DNA from: Streptomyces cyaneogriseus subsp. noncyanogenus
GTDB taxonomy: Bacteria; Actinomycetota; Actinomycetes; Streptomycetales; Streptomycetaceae
NCBI RefSeq assembly: GCF_000931445.1
Contig: NZ_CP010849.1
Location: forward strand, 4,774,001 to 4,838,000
Direction of reading: 5' to 3'
Length of the DNA: 64,000 nucleotides
Shown here: piece by piece, positions 18,298-26,272 of the stretch
Numbering within the stretch: the stretch's first letter is position 1
Layout: every line of letters starts with the position of its first letter
Notes under the pieces: generated by a model
Seen by the model: only the letters and a program-made list of their open reading frames with translations
Database searches by the model: none
Told to the model about the DNA's origin: nothing
Made by a program: the position numbers and the translations under genes

Positions 18298-19455
18298 TCA
18301 CCGGACGCGTGACAGAGCCGCGCGCAAACGGGGGGTCAGCGGCTTCTCGACGTAGCGGTTCAGCAGCCAGGCCAGCAGCAGCATCGCGGCCAGGGTCAGC
18401 GCGAAGGTCGTCGCCGAGTCCAGGCCCGCCCCGCGGTGCAGGGCGCGGATCACCACCCAGCCGAGGTGCTCGTGGACCAGGTAGAACGGGTACGTCAGCG
18501 CGCCCGCCACGGTCAGCCAGCGCCAGTCGGCCCGGTTCAGCAGGCCCAGCGCGATCGCCGCGACCGCCGCGAAGCCGAAGGCGACGACGAGGACGATGCC
18601 GGCCGTGGTGCGGTGGGCGAAGGCGTCCGGATCGGCCGCGTTCCACAGCTCGCGCACCGCGTAGTGCTGTCCGACGAGGAAGCCGACCGCCGCGATGCCC
18701 CAGCCGCAGGCGTCCCGCCGGTCGCGGTGGACGAGGTACAGGCCGATGCCGCCGATGAAGAACGGCGCGTACTCGGGCATGAGGACCACGTCGAGCAGCG
18801 GCTCGTCGGCGGCCTGGGCGAGCGCCGCCGCCAGCGTCCAGCAGGCGCAGAACAGGATCACCCGCCGCCGGGTCGCCCCCGGCAGGACCACGCACAGCGC
18901 GAACAGCGCGTAGAACCGGACCTCCGCCCACAGCGTCCAGCACACCCCGAGCACCCGGTCGGCGCCGAGCGGCTGCTGGAGCATGGTCAGGTTCACCAGC
19001 GCGTCGCTCGGCGACACCGCCTCGTAGGCGACCACCGGCAGCGCGAACACCGCCGTCACCAGGACCACCGCCACCCAGTAGGCGGGCAGCAGCCGGGCGG
19101 CCCGGGAGGCGAAGAACGACGACAGGGACCGGCCCCAGCCGCTCATGCAGATCACGAAGCCGCTGATCACGAAGAAGATCTGGACGCCCAGGCAGCCGTA
19201 GGCGAAGAGGTTGTGCAGCGTGGGGAACTGGTGCCGGGGGGAAGTGCCCCATGCCTCGGTGACCGCGCCGCCGCGTCCGCCGTAGTGGTAGAGGGCCACC
19301 ATCAGCGCGGCCACCAGGCGCAGCCCGTCCAGGGCGCGCAGCCGGGCGGGGCCCGCCGGGCGCCGTGGCGGGCGGGCCGGGCCGGGGGCGGCCGGGGTCC
19401 CGGTGGCGGCGGGGGCGGGCTGCGACGCGGACGCCGTCACGACCGTCTCGGTCAC
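18298..19455 (-). CDS. Membrane acyltransferase, acyltransferase-3 family
   Basis: 385 residues from the ATG at 19455. After a Pro/Ala-rich cytoplasmic start the protein has about ten membrane segments. Diagnostic parts are LRALDGLRLVAALMVALYHY (catalytic-type His), GVQIFFVISGFVICMS and FFASRAARLLPAYWVAV, with YPFYLVHEHLGWVVI late in the protein. The family moves acyl groups (acetyl, succinyl and others) to extracellular sugars. It sits between the two methyltransferase genes on the same strand, so O-acylation of the wall or surface polymer is likely (inference). Confidence 0.88.
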   Translation of the reverse strand: MTETVVTASASQPAPAATGTPAAPGPARPPRRPAGPARLRALDGLRLVAALMVALYHYGGRGGAVTEAWGTSPRHQFPTLHNLFAYGCLGVQIFFVISGFVICMSGWGRSLSSFFASRAARLLPAYWVAVVLVTAVFALPVVAYEAVSPSDALVNLTMLQQPLGADRVLGVCWTLWAEVRFYALFALCVVLPGATRRRVILFCACWTLAAALAQAADEPLLDVVLMPEYAPFFIGGIGLYLVHRDRRDACGWGIAAVGFLVGQHYAVRELWNAADPDAFAHRTTAGIVLVVAFGFAAVAAIALGLLNRADWRWLTVAGALTYPFYLVHEHLGWVVIRALHRGAGLDSATTFALTLAAMLLLAWLLNRYVEKPLTPRLRAALSRVR

Positions 19456-19532
19456 GTGCGTAACTCCTTCGACCGTTCACGGTCACTTCTGGTGCTGGTG
19501 GGGGCTTCCGTCCCGGTGCGGGGCGGGCGGTG

Positions 19533-20480
19533 TCAGGCCGCCCGCAGATAGGCCGAGTGCGCCGCCTTGCCGAGGTAGGTGAAGCGCGTCCGGCCGGCCA
19601 GGTGCTTGTCCAGGGCCTGCTTGATGCCGGGCCAGTTCGGGTCGCCGTAGTCGTCCAGGACGACGACGGCGCCGGGCGCCGCGATCTCCTCGGCCCACTC
19701 CAGGTCCTGGGCGACACCCTGCTCGGAGTGGTCCCCGTCCACGACGATGACGCCGTAGGCGCGGTCGGAGACGGCGGCCCGGGTGGCGGGGTCCTCCGAG
19801 AAGCCCCGCTGGATGCGGGCCGCCGCGCCCGCCGGGCCGGCCAGGGCGAGGTTGGTGCGTACGGCGTGCTCGTCGACCGGGGCGCCGGTGGGGTCCGGGC
19901 GCTGGGCGGTGCCGGGCTGGAGCTGGACGCCGGCGAAGGGGTCGACGATGGTCAGGCCGGGGCTGCGTCCGTCGCGCTCCATCATGCGGACCAGCCCGGC
20001 GGAGAACATCCCGTACAGGGTCCCGATCTCCAGGATCTCGTCGTTCGGCGGGTCGAGCAGCGGTATCGCGCCGAGCTTGCCGCAGATGTTCATGGTGCCG
20101 CCCGCGATCCGCCCCACCCCGAGCGACTCCAGCGCGACGAGCAGGCGGAAGGCGGCGGCGACGTTGCGCACCGCGGCCTCCCGGTCCCCGGCCAGCGCGG
20201 CGACCTCGGCGTGGAGGCGGTCCAGCGGTGCCTCGGCCACCATGCGGGAGATGCCGCGGCCCCGCGGTCCCAGCAGCAGCTCGAAGGTGAGCTGGCGGCG
20301 TCTGAGCAGCTCGACGTCCCGGACGAGCCGCTCCGTGTCCCGCCCGTCCTGGTCCCGGTGCGCGGCGGTGCGCGCGACCGCCGAGCGGACCCGCCGCTCG
20401 ATGCGCTGGTCGATGAGGTCGGCGACCGGACGCAGCAGACGCCGGGAGACCGAGCTGCGGAGCAGGGAGCGGCTGTTCAT
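19533..20480 (-). CDS. Class I SAM-dependent methyltransferase, surface-polymer locus
   Basis: 315 residues from the ATG at 20480; a TTG at 20498 is possible. The N-terminal 110 residues are helical and Arg-rich (DLIDQRIERRVRSAVART, RDVELLRRRQLTFELLL). The methyltransferase core follows: DEILEIGTLYGMFSAGLVRM, LTIVDPFAGVQL, YGVIVVDGDHSEQGV and GAVVVLDDYGDPNWPGI. This matches Methyltransf_24, as in the gene at 17308. The two probably modify the same glycan (inference). Confidence 0.82.
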   Translation of the reverse strand: MNSRSLLRSSVSRRLLRPVADLIDQRIERRVRSAVARTAAHRDQDGRDTERLVRDVELLRRRQLTFELLLGPRGRGISRMVAEAPLDRLHAEVAALAGDREAAVRNVAAAFRLLVALESLGVGRIAGGTMNICGKLGAIPLLDPPNDEILEIGTLYGMFSAGLVRMMERDGRSPGLTIVDPFAGVQLQPGTAQRPDPTGAPVDEHAVRTNLALAGPAGAAARIQRGFSEDPATRAAVSDRAYGVIVVDGDHSEQGVAQDLEWAEEIAAPGAVVVLDDYGDPNWPGIKQALDKHLAGRTRFTYLGKAAHSAYLRAA

Positions 20481-20839
20481 GGAGACCAAGGACCTCAATC
20501 CGTCACGGAAGTTGAACGGGGGTGCGAGGAGTGCGGTGGGGCCAGGCTAGGCAGCCGCCCGGCAGGGTGAAGAGCCGTCGAGCGGAGGATCGGGGGAACT
20601 TCTGCTGAACTTCACGTGACCCGCGGGAGCGACGGCCCCGGGCGCCCCGGGGCGCCCGGGGCTCTGTCGGTTCGCCGGGGTGCGCCCGGGGCGCCTCGGG
20701 TCGCTGTCGGTTCGCCGGGGTGCCCCCGGCCGTCCCCAGGATGCTTCCGGCTGCCCTCGGGCCGTCGTCGGCCCGTCCTCGGGCCCCGGGCGCCCCCGCC
20801 GGTGCGGGCGGCCGGAGGCCCGGCGGTGGGGTGCCGCCG
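20481..20839. other. GC-rich intergenic region with short direct repeats
   Basis: 359 bases without a supportable gene. A 20-base unit (ctgtcggttcgccggggtgc) occurs at 20664-20683 and again at 20704-20723, a period of 40. A GC palindrome lies around 20639-20661. The remainder is G/C-rich repeat-like DNA rich in cgggcc and gccc. Confidence 0.6.
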
Positions 20840-23512
20840 TCAGTGCCCCTTGCGCAGCCGCGACGAGTGCGTGGTCACCTGGGCCCGCACCGACTCCCGG
20901 CGGGCCAGCAGGCGGATGGAGCGGCCGCGCGGGCCGAGCAGCGCAGCGACCCGGGCTATCTCCGACCACACCCGGCCCCGGTCGCCCCCGGCGATCGCCG
21001 CCGCGGCCAGCAACTGGCACGCCTCCTTCGCCTGGTTCCGCCCCGCGCGCAGTTCGGCCATCCCGATCAGCACGTCGACCGGCTGCCGACGGCGGAGTAT
21101 CTCGGTGCCCACCCGCAGCGCGTCCTCCACGTTGCCGCTGCGCATGTGGCGCTTGAAGTCCTCGTTGAGGTGCCGGATCTGCTGGGGTATCACGGCCCGG
21201 ACCTCCTCGGCCGCGCCGCTGTCGGTCAGGTCCCCGGCGCTCTCGCCCGGCGCCGGGTCGGCGGGCTGGCCGTGCGCCGGCCGCTGCGGGCCGGGCAGGC
21301 CCAGCGCCGCCGTCATCCGGGCGGTGAAGGCGGGGATGTCGAACAGCTCCTCGACCTCGCGGTACTCGTCCTCGGACACCCGCTCGCCGAGCACGGTCCG
21401 CAGCGCCTCCAGCGCCGCCTGCGGGGTGTAGTCGGCGAAGGACCGGTAGCCCGGCACCCCGTCGAGCACCTCCCGCGAGCCCACCCGGTGGTAGGTGACC
21501 ACGCGCAGCCGCTGCTGCACGGCCTCCACCACCGACAGCGGCATCGGGTCGTCGACGGAGGAGAGGAAGAAGACGTCCGACGCGGCCAGCTCGGCCCGCA
21601 CCCGCTCGCGGGACAGGGCGCCCATCCAGGTCACCCGGTCCGACAGCAGGGTGGCCGGCGCGATCCGCGGGGTGCGGTGGCCGATCCACGCGAACCGCCA
21701 CGGCAGCCCCTCGGTGTGCGCCAGCTCCGCCACCCGGGAGAAGAGGTCCAGTCCCTTGCGGTCCTGCATGGAGCCGACCATCACGATCCGCGGCTGCGGG
21801 CCCGGGGCGACCCGGGCCCGGGCCCGGTGCAGGTCCTGCGGCACGGTGTTGTAGACGACCACGGGGTCGGCCACCCCGAGGCCGCGGAACATGTCCGCCT
21901 GGGCGGCCGACACGCACAGCACCGTCAGCTCCGGCAGCAGCCGCAGCATCTCCTTGTGGCGCAGGGTGTGGTGCTCGGCCTCGTACGCCATGACGTGCTC
22001 GGTCTCGTGCGCGTACAGGAAGACCTGCCGGCCGGCGGACACCAGTTCGGCCACCAGCTCGTTGCCCAGCGCGGAACGCCACATCGGGGCCAGGCTGTTG
22101 ACCAGCACGACGTCGGTGTCCTTCAGCGCGTCGAGCACGTCCTCGGTGCGGCAGTAGGCGCTGAGGTCGACGTAGCGGATGTCCACGGGGGAGTGGGCCA
22201 GGAGCGCCTGGGTGTACGTGAGGATCGGGATGGCGACCCCCGTCACGTAACCGAAGCCGAGCCCGAGCACCGCCAGCGACTTCGGCGGTGTCTGCCGTTC
22301 CCGCACGGCGCGCAGCGCCCGTTCGGCGCGGGTCTCGCGCGGCGCGCCCGCGGCCACGGCGGGCCGGGGCGCGGCCGGTGCGGCCGGTTCCGCCTCCTGC
22401 ACCACCTTCAGGATCTGCTCCGCCACGTCGTCGCGGAAGGTGAGGAAGTGGGTCAGCGGCTCCCCGGTGGTGTTGCCGGTGAACTTGCCCGTCCGGTGCA
22501 ACTGGCCCGCCACGTCGGCCAGTTCGCCGACGCTGCCGACGTTGCGCAGCAGAGCGTGGTTGACGGCCGGGAAGACGATGTTCAGCGGCGGGGGGCTGAA
22601 CAGGATCAGCGGGGTTCCGGCGCGCAGGGTCTGCAGATAGGTGGTGGAGAAGAAGGTGACGGCCAGGTCGTAGGCGCTCAGGGCCGCCGCGTCCACCAGC
22701 GCCGACTCGTCGAGGACGGTGACCCCGGGCAGGGTGGCCAGCCAGTTCAGATGGCCGGAGAGCGTCGAGGGGTGCGGCTTGATCGCGACCTCGCCGAACT
22801 CCGCGAGGGCCTCGCAGGCCGCCTTCAGATACTCGCGGTGCTGCTTGGCGGGGAGCTTGCGCTGATCGCCCAGCGGCTGGTCGAGGATGATGATCCGCAG
22901 GGGGTCGCGGGAGGTGCGGGCCGGGCGCGGGGCGGGGTTGTGCGCGGCGCGCAGCAGGGCCGGGTCGTCGCTGTGGCCCAGGGCGCCGGTGATGTGGACG
23001 ACCGGATCGGCGTCCGCCGTGCGGTACAGCAGGTGGTGGGCGGTGGCGGGCCCCCAGACGCACACCGCCGCGGGTCTGGAGGAGCCGTAGTACCAGTTCT
23101 GGTCGCGGACGCCGGGCGTGAGCGTCTTGTAGTGGAAGTCCAGGTGCCCGTCCTGGACGAGCACCACCGGGAGGGTCTCGGTGAGGGCGCGGGCGACGCG
23201 GCTGCCGCGCTGCGACTGGTCGTTGAAGAGGATCAGCCGGTCGATGCCCTCGCGCTGCGCGAAGGCGGCCATCCGGGGGCCCGTCTCCTCCAGGAACTGC
23301 GCGTGGGCGAGGGTCTCCTCCTCGCGGAACAGGTTGTGCACCGCGACGCCGTCGAGCCGGGCCGAGGTCTCCTCCTCGATCCACCGGCCGACGTCACCGC
23401 CGAGATCGGCGGTGACCGGCACGAAGGTGTGCTCCCGCGCTCCGGGGGCGCTCATGATCTGCGCGGTGAGGCCCACCCCGTTGCGGTTTTCGATGAACAC
23501 GGCGATACGCAT
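20840..23512 (-). CDS. Large two-domain glycosyltransferase with helical C-terminus
   Basis: 890 residues from the ATG at 23512 (MRIAVFIENRNGVGL). The N-terminal 370 residues resemble the GT-B surface-polymer transferases (polysialyl/CDP-glycerol-type): LILFNDQSQRG, VVLVQDGHLDFHYK, EVAIKPHPSTLSGHLNW and DLAVTFFSTTYLQTL. A Pro/Ala linker leads to a second transferase of the GT4 type with IVMVGSMQDRKGLDLFSRVA, VTWMGALSRERV and DVFFLSSVDDPMPLSVVEAV. The last 150 residues are helical, TPR-like (FKRHMRSGNVEDALRVGTEI). Two catalytic folds in one chain suggest a polymerase that adds two different residues (inference). Confidence 0.8.
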   Translation of the reverse strand: MRIAVFIENRNGVGLTAQIMSAPGAREHTFVPVTADLGGDVGRWIEEETSARLDGVAVHNLFREEETLAHAQFLEETGPRMAAFAQREGIDRLILFNDQSQRGSRVARALTETLPVVLVQDGHLDFHYKTLTPGVRDQNWYYGSSRPAAVCVWGPATAHHLLYRTADADPVVHITGALGHSDDPALLRAAHNPAPRPARTSRDPLRIIILDQPLGDQRKLPAKQHREYLKAACEALAEFGEVAIKPHPSTLSGHLNWLATLPGVTVLDESALVDAAALSAYDLAVTFFSTTYLQTLRAGTPLILFSPPPLNIVFPAVNHALLRNVGSVGELADVAGQLHRTGKFTGNTTGEPLTHFLTFRDDVAEQILKVVQEAEPAAPAAPRPAVAAGAPRETRAERALRAVRERQTPPKSLAVLGLGFGYVTGVAIPILTYTQALLAHSPVDIRYVDLSAYCRTEDVLDALKDTDVVLVNSLAPMWRSALGNELVAELVSAGRQVFLYAHETEHVMAYEAEHHTLRHKEMLRLLPELTVLCVSAAQADMFRGLGVADPVVVYNTVPQDLHRARARVAPGPQPRIVMVGSMQDRKGLDLFSRVAELAHTEGLPWRFAWIGHRTPRIAPATLLSDRVTWMGALSRERVRAELAASDVFFLSSVDDPMPLSVVEAVQQRLRVVTYHRVGSREVLDGVPGYRSFADYTPQAALEALRTVLGERVSEDEYREVEELFDIPAFTARMTAALGLPGPQRPAHGQPADPAPGESAGDLTDSGAAEEVRAVIPQQIRHLNEDFKRHMRSGNVEDALRVGTEILRRRQPVDVLIGMAELRAGRNQAKEACQLLAAAAIAGGDRGRVWSEIARVAALLGPRGRSIRLLARRESVRAQVTTHSSRLRKGH

Positions 23513-23668
23513 AGACAACCAGCCCAGTCCGAAGGTCAGGTACCGGAAGGCCACCGCTTGTTCGGCCCGCGACGCCGGTCTGCAGGCGCACCTTCATCGA
23601 CGTACAGAGATGTGATGATTTCCTGCAGATCATCGCACGGGCCGTGGAGGCTTGTGCGTGAAGAGAAG

Positions 23669-23711
23669 ATGAACGGAAAGTGCGATCGGGCGCGTATTTC
23701 TTTCCGTTCAT
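23669..23711. terminator. Hairpin in an unusually A+T-rich spacer
   Basis: A perfect 12-bp stem (23669-23680 with 23700-23711) around a 19-base loop, within a stretch much richer in A+T than its surroundings (about 23590-23735). It lies between the polysialyltransferase-like gene (stop at 23763) and the large transferase (start at 23512). It could end transcription or shape the mRNA between them. Confidence 0.5.
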
Positions 23712-23762
23712 TTTCTCGTCACCGTGAATTGGCGGTCCGGCTGCCGGGGGCCGGGGCGGGCG

Positions 23763-25097
23763 TCACCGCTTGAGGGAGCGCCGCAGCTTCCGCGCCCGGC
23801 GCACCATCCGGCGCGCGGCGGGGCTGCGCGGCAGGAACGCCAGCCGCTGCGGGATGCCGCCGGGCAGGCCCAGCGAGGTCAGCCGCTTCTTCTTGAAGTA
23901 CCGGCGAGCTCCCTTGTCCAGATGCTCCGTCAGGTACCGCTCGGCCTCCGGGCGCAGCTCCGGCAGGATCTTCGGCTGCATCGCGTACCCGACGGCGCGG
24001 ACGAGGGAGGTGAGCGCGCCGGTGTCCATGCCCCGGCGCTGCTCGGTGACGGCCGCCGGGTCGGACGGCTCGGGCAGCAGCGCGTCGACCACCGTGACGG
24101 GGACGCGGTTGCTGTTCTCGTACGGGGAGAGCCGGTCCAGCAGGGTGCCGGTGCCGACGCGGGCGACCGGCAGCCCGTACAGCGCGGAGGCGGTGAGCAG
24201 GCCCGTGGAGAAGCAGCCGACGACCAGCGCCGGACGCATGCGCTGGTAGAGCACCTCCGCGAGGACGGGCGTGTCCAGGACGGTCAGGCCGACGCCGAGC
24301 CGCTCGGCCTCCCGCTCCAGGGTGCGGGCGAAGCGGGCCGGGGCCGAGGGGTGCGGCTTGAACACGATCCGCTCGTGTCCGAGACCGGCCGCGCCGCGCA
24401 GCATCCGCACATGCAGCTCCTCCTCCTCACCGGGGGAGAGGATGTTCAGCGCGGACAGGTACTGGCCCAGCAGCAGGGCGGGTTCGGCGAGGGCGGGCAG
24501 GTCGTCCCCGGTGTCGGCCAGCTCGGCGAGGACCTTGGTGAAGACGGGGGTGGGCACCACCTCCGGCGGGACGCCGAACTCGGTGAGCAGCAGCGGCGTG
24601 AGGCCCGGCACCAGATCCAGGTGGAGCAGCCGCTCCACGCGGGTGCCGACCAGCGGGTCGAGCTTGTTGCGGGTGGGGCCGTAGCTCATCAGGCCGTCCG
24701 CGTAGACGGTGAGGGGAGCGTCGGCGAAGATCTGCGTCACGCCGAGCGCCGGATGGACCTGGATCGACTCCACGGCGAGTGCCACGTCGTCGTCGCCGAG
24801 CCCCCACGCCAGCCGCAGATACCGCTCCCACATCGGGACGTCCTCCGGGCGCGGCTGCCAGCCGCCCGGGTGGAAGGGGAAGATCGCCTCGTTCCACGAC
24901 ACGACGTCGTCGAACCGGGTGCGCAGCCTGTCGAAACCGGGCATCTCGTCGACCGCGGGCGTGGTCTCGGGCGTCGCCGTGTTGTTGGACACCAGCAGGA
25001 TCCGCCGGTCGGCGGGGGCGAAACAGCCGGCGTCCAGGGCGGCGGCCAGGGTGGCCGTGCCGTAGAGCGTCGACGCCATGAAGATCTGCGTGGTCAC
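23763..25097 (-). CDS. Polysialyltransferase-like glycosyltransferase
   Basis: 444 residues from the GTG at 25097, which overlaps the stop of the preceding GT2 gene (GTGA). Features of the bacterial alpha-2,8-polysialyltransferase family are visible: TQIFMASTLYGTATLAAAL at the N-terminus, TVYADGLMSYGP (acidic-Gly motif), RIVFKPHPSAPARFARTL (HP motif) and PALVVGCFSTGLLTASALYG (Ser/Thr motif). The C-terminus is very basic (RRMVRRARKLRRSLKR) and suits binding to anionic lipid. Family members extend acidic nonulosonic polymers from CMP-sugars. With the NeuA/NeuB-type genes close by, a Kdn or related polymer is the likely product (inference). Confidence 0.82.
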   Translation of the reverse strand: MTTQIFMASTLYGTATLAAALDAGCFAPADRRILLVSNNTATPETTPAVDEMPGFDRLRTRFDDVVSWNEAIFPFHPGGWQPRPEDVPMWERYLRLAWGLGDDDVALAVESIQVHPALGVTQIFADAPLTVYADGLMSYGPTRNKLDPLVGTRVERLLHLDLVPGLTPLLLTEFGVPPEVVPTPVFTKVLAELADTGDDLPALAEPALLLGQYLSALNILSPGEEEELHVRMLRGAAGLGHERIVFKPHPSAPARFARTLEREAERLGVGLTVLDTPVLAEVLYQRMRPALVVGCFSTGLLTASALYGLPVARVGTGTLLDRLSPYENSNRVPVTVVDALLPEPSDPAAVTEQRRGMDTGALTSLVRAVGYAMQPKILPELRPEAERYLTEHLDKGARRYFKKKRLTSLGLPGGIPQRLAFLPRSPAARRMVRRARKLRRSLKR

Positions 25098-26074
25098 GCC
25101 GCCACCTCCCCGGCGGGCACCGGGCGGCGGCGCAGCCGGCGCAGCCGGCCGGCGCGCTCGGCGTCCATCGAGCCGAGCACCTCCTCCAGCGCGTCCTGCG
25201 GCATCCGCCGCAGCGCGGCGGCGCTCATCGACTTCAGCTTGCGGGCCACGGGCGGCTCGAACCTCTCGATCGATCCCAGGTGGTGGGCGATGATGGCGCA
25301 GTAGGTGCGCACGGCCTTGGGCAGCAGCCGCGCGGCGTCGGGATCCTCGGCCGTCTCCGCGACCACCTGGTCGAAGGCGCGGATGAAGTCGAGCTGCCGG
25401 GCGTCGCCGATCTGCGTCAGCGACGAGGCGACCCCGCGCCGGTAGAAGACGCCGAGCAGACCCGTCACGGCGAAGGACTCCGCCTCCCGGTGCAGCTTCC
25501 AGATCCACGGCCGGTCCTCGGCCGTGCGCAGCCCGTCGGTGAAGTGCAGCAGACCGCGGTCGACGAGCCGGCGGTGGTAGACGCCGGCCCAGGCGTAGGC
25601 GTAGTCGACGGAGGTGGAGCGGTGGGCCGGCAGGATCGCGTCGCGCGGGTGCAGCGGGACGTTCCTGCGGCCGTGCGGCACGCGGTGCACCGTGCGGGCC
25701 CGCGCCGTGCACTGCACATGGTCGGTGCGCACGAAGTCGCAGCCCAGCTCCTCGATCACGGCGACCAGGCGGGCGTAGTAGCCGGGGGCCAGCCAGTCGT
25801 CGCCGTCCAGGAAGGTGAGGTATTCCCCGCGCGCCCGGTCGATGCCGGTGTTGCGGGCGGTCGCCAGGCCGCCGTTGCGCTCGTGTCTGACCAGTACCGC
25901 GCCGGGCAGCTCGCGCTCCGCGCGGGCGAGGATGTCCGGTGTCCCGTCGGTCGAGCAGTCGTCGACGAGAATGAATTCGAAGTCGTCCCGCGCGTTGGCG
26001 CGCAGACTCCTCAGGGCGTCGGGGGCGTATTGCTGCACGTTGTAGAACGGCACGATGACGGAGAGCTTGAGCAC
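25094..26074 (-). CDS. GT2-family glycosyltransferase
   Basis: 326 residues from a GTG at 26074. GT-A fold signatures: LSVIVPFYNVQQYAPDALRS, FEFILVDDCSTDGTPDIL, NGGLATARNTGIDRARGEYL and the DxD-type FLDGDDWLAPGYY. The C-terminal part has TAEDRPWIWKLH, a typical acceptor-side acid motif. A TAGCGT -10-like element lies exactly 7 bases before the GTG, so the mRNA probably starts at the start codon (leaderless). It is divergent from the gene at 26273 and translationally coupled to the polysialyltransferase-like gene. Confidence 0.88.
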   Translation of the reverse strand: MLKLSVIVPFYNVQQYAPDALRSLRANARDDFEFILVDDCSTDGTPDILARAERELPGAVLVRHERNGGLATARNTGIDRARGEYLTFLDGDDWLAPGYYARLVAVIEELGCDFVRTDHVQCTARARTVHRVPHGRRNVPLHPRDAILPAHRSTSVDYAYAWAGVYHRRLVDRGLLHFTDGLRTAEDRPWIWKLHREAESFAVTGLLGVFYRRGVASSLTQIGDARQLDFIRAFDQVVAETAEDPDAARLLPKAVRTYCAIIAHHLGSIERFEPPVARKLKSMSAAALRRMPQDALEEVLGSMDAERAGRLRRLRRRPVPAGEVAA

Positions 26075-26081
26075 GCAGGCG

Positions 26082-26087
26082 ACGCTA
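26082..26087 (-). promoter_or_regulatory. -10 element of a leaderless promoter for the GT2 gene
   Basis: TAGCGT on the minus strand, followed by 7 bases and then the GTG start at 26074. The divergent gene has the same arrangement. There is no ribosome-binding sequence. I see no good -35 box. Confidence 0.5.
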
Positions 26088-26259
26088 GGCCGCGGCCCGG
26101 CATTCGGCTTTACCTGCGGCTTGATGCGGAGTGAACGACGCGTGGCGAAGCCGTGAAGCAGACGCTTTTCCGGGCGTCACCCGGGCCGATTCCCCATTCG
26201 GCGATGTGCTGTTAACCGTTTGTTGCTTTCGGGTTGGGCGGTTCCTAGAAATGCCTTCC

Positions 26260-26265
26260 TAGCGT
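26260..26265 (+). promoter_or_regulatory. -10 element of a leaderless promoter for the plus-strand glycopolymer operon
   Basis: TAGCGT, then 7 bases, then GTG at 26273. The flanking sequence (cctagcgtc, two bases, ctgcgtgc) is shared with the divergent promoter on the other strand, which supports a common use. Confidence 0.5.
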
Positions 26266-26272
26266 CTTCTGC

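Noticed and set aside
20547..23384. A 945-residue minus-strand ORF and a 1017-residue plus-strand ORF in the same DNA
   Set aside because: Arg/Pro/Gly-rich shadow frames of the large glycosyltransferase, common in high-GC DNA.
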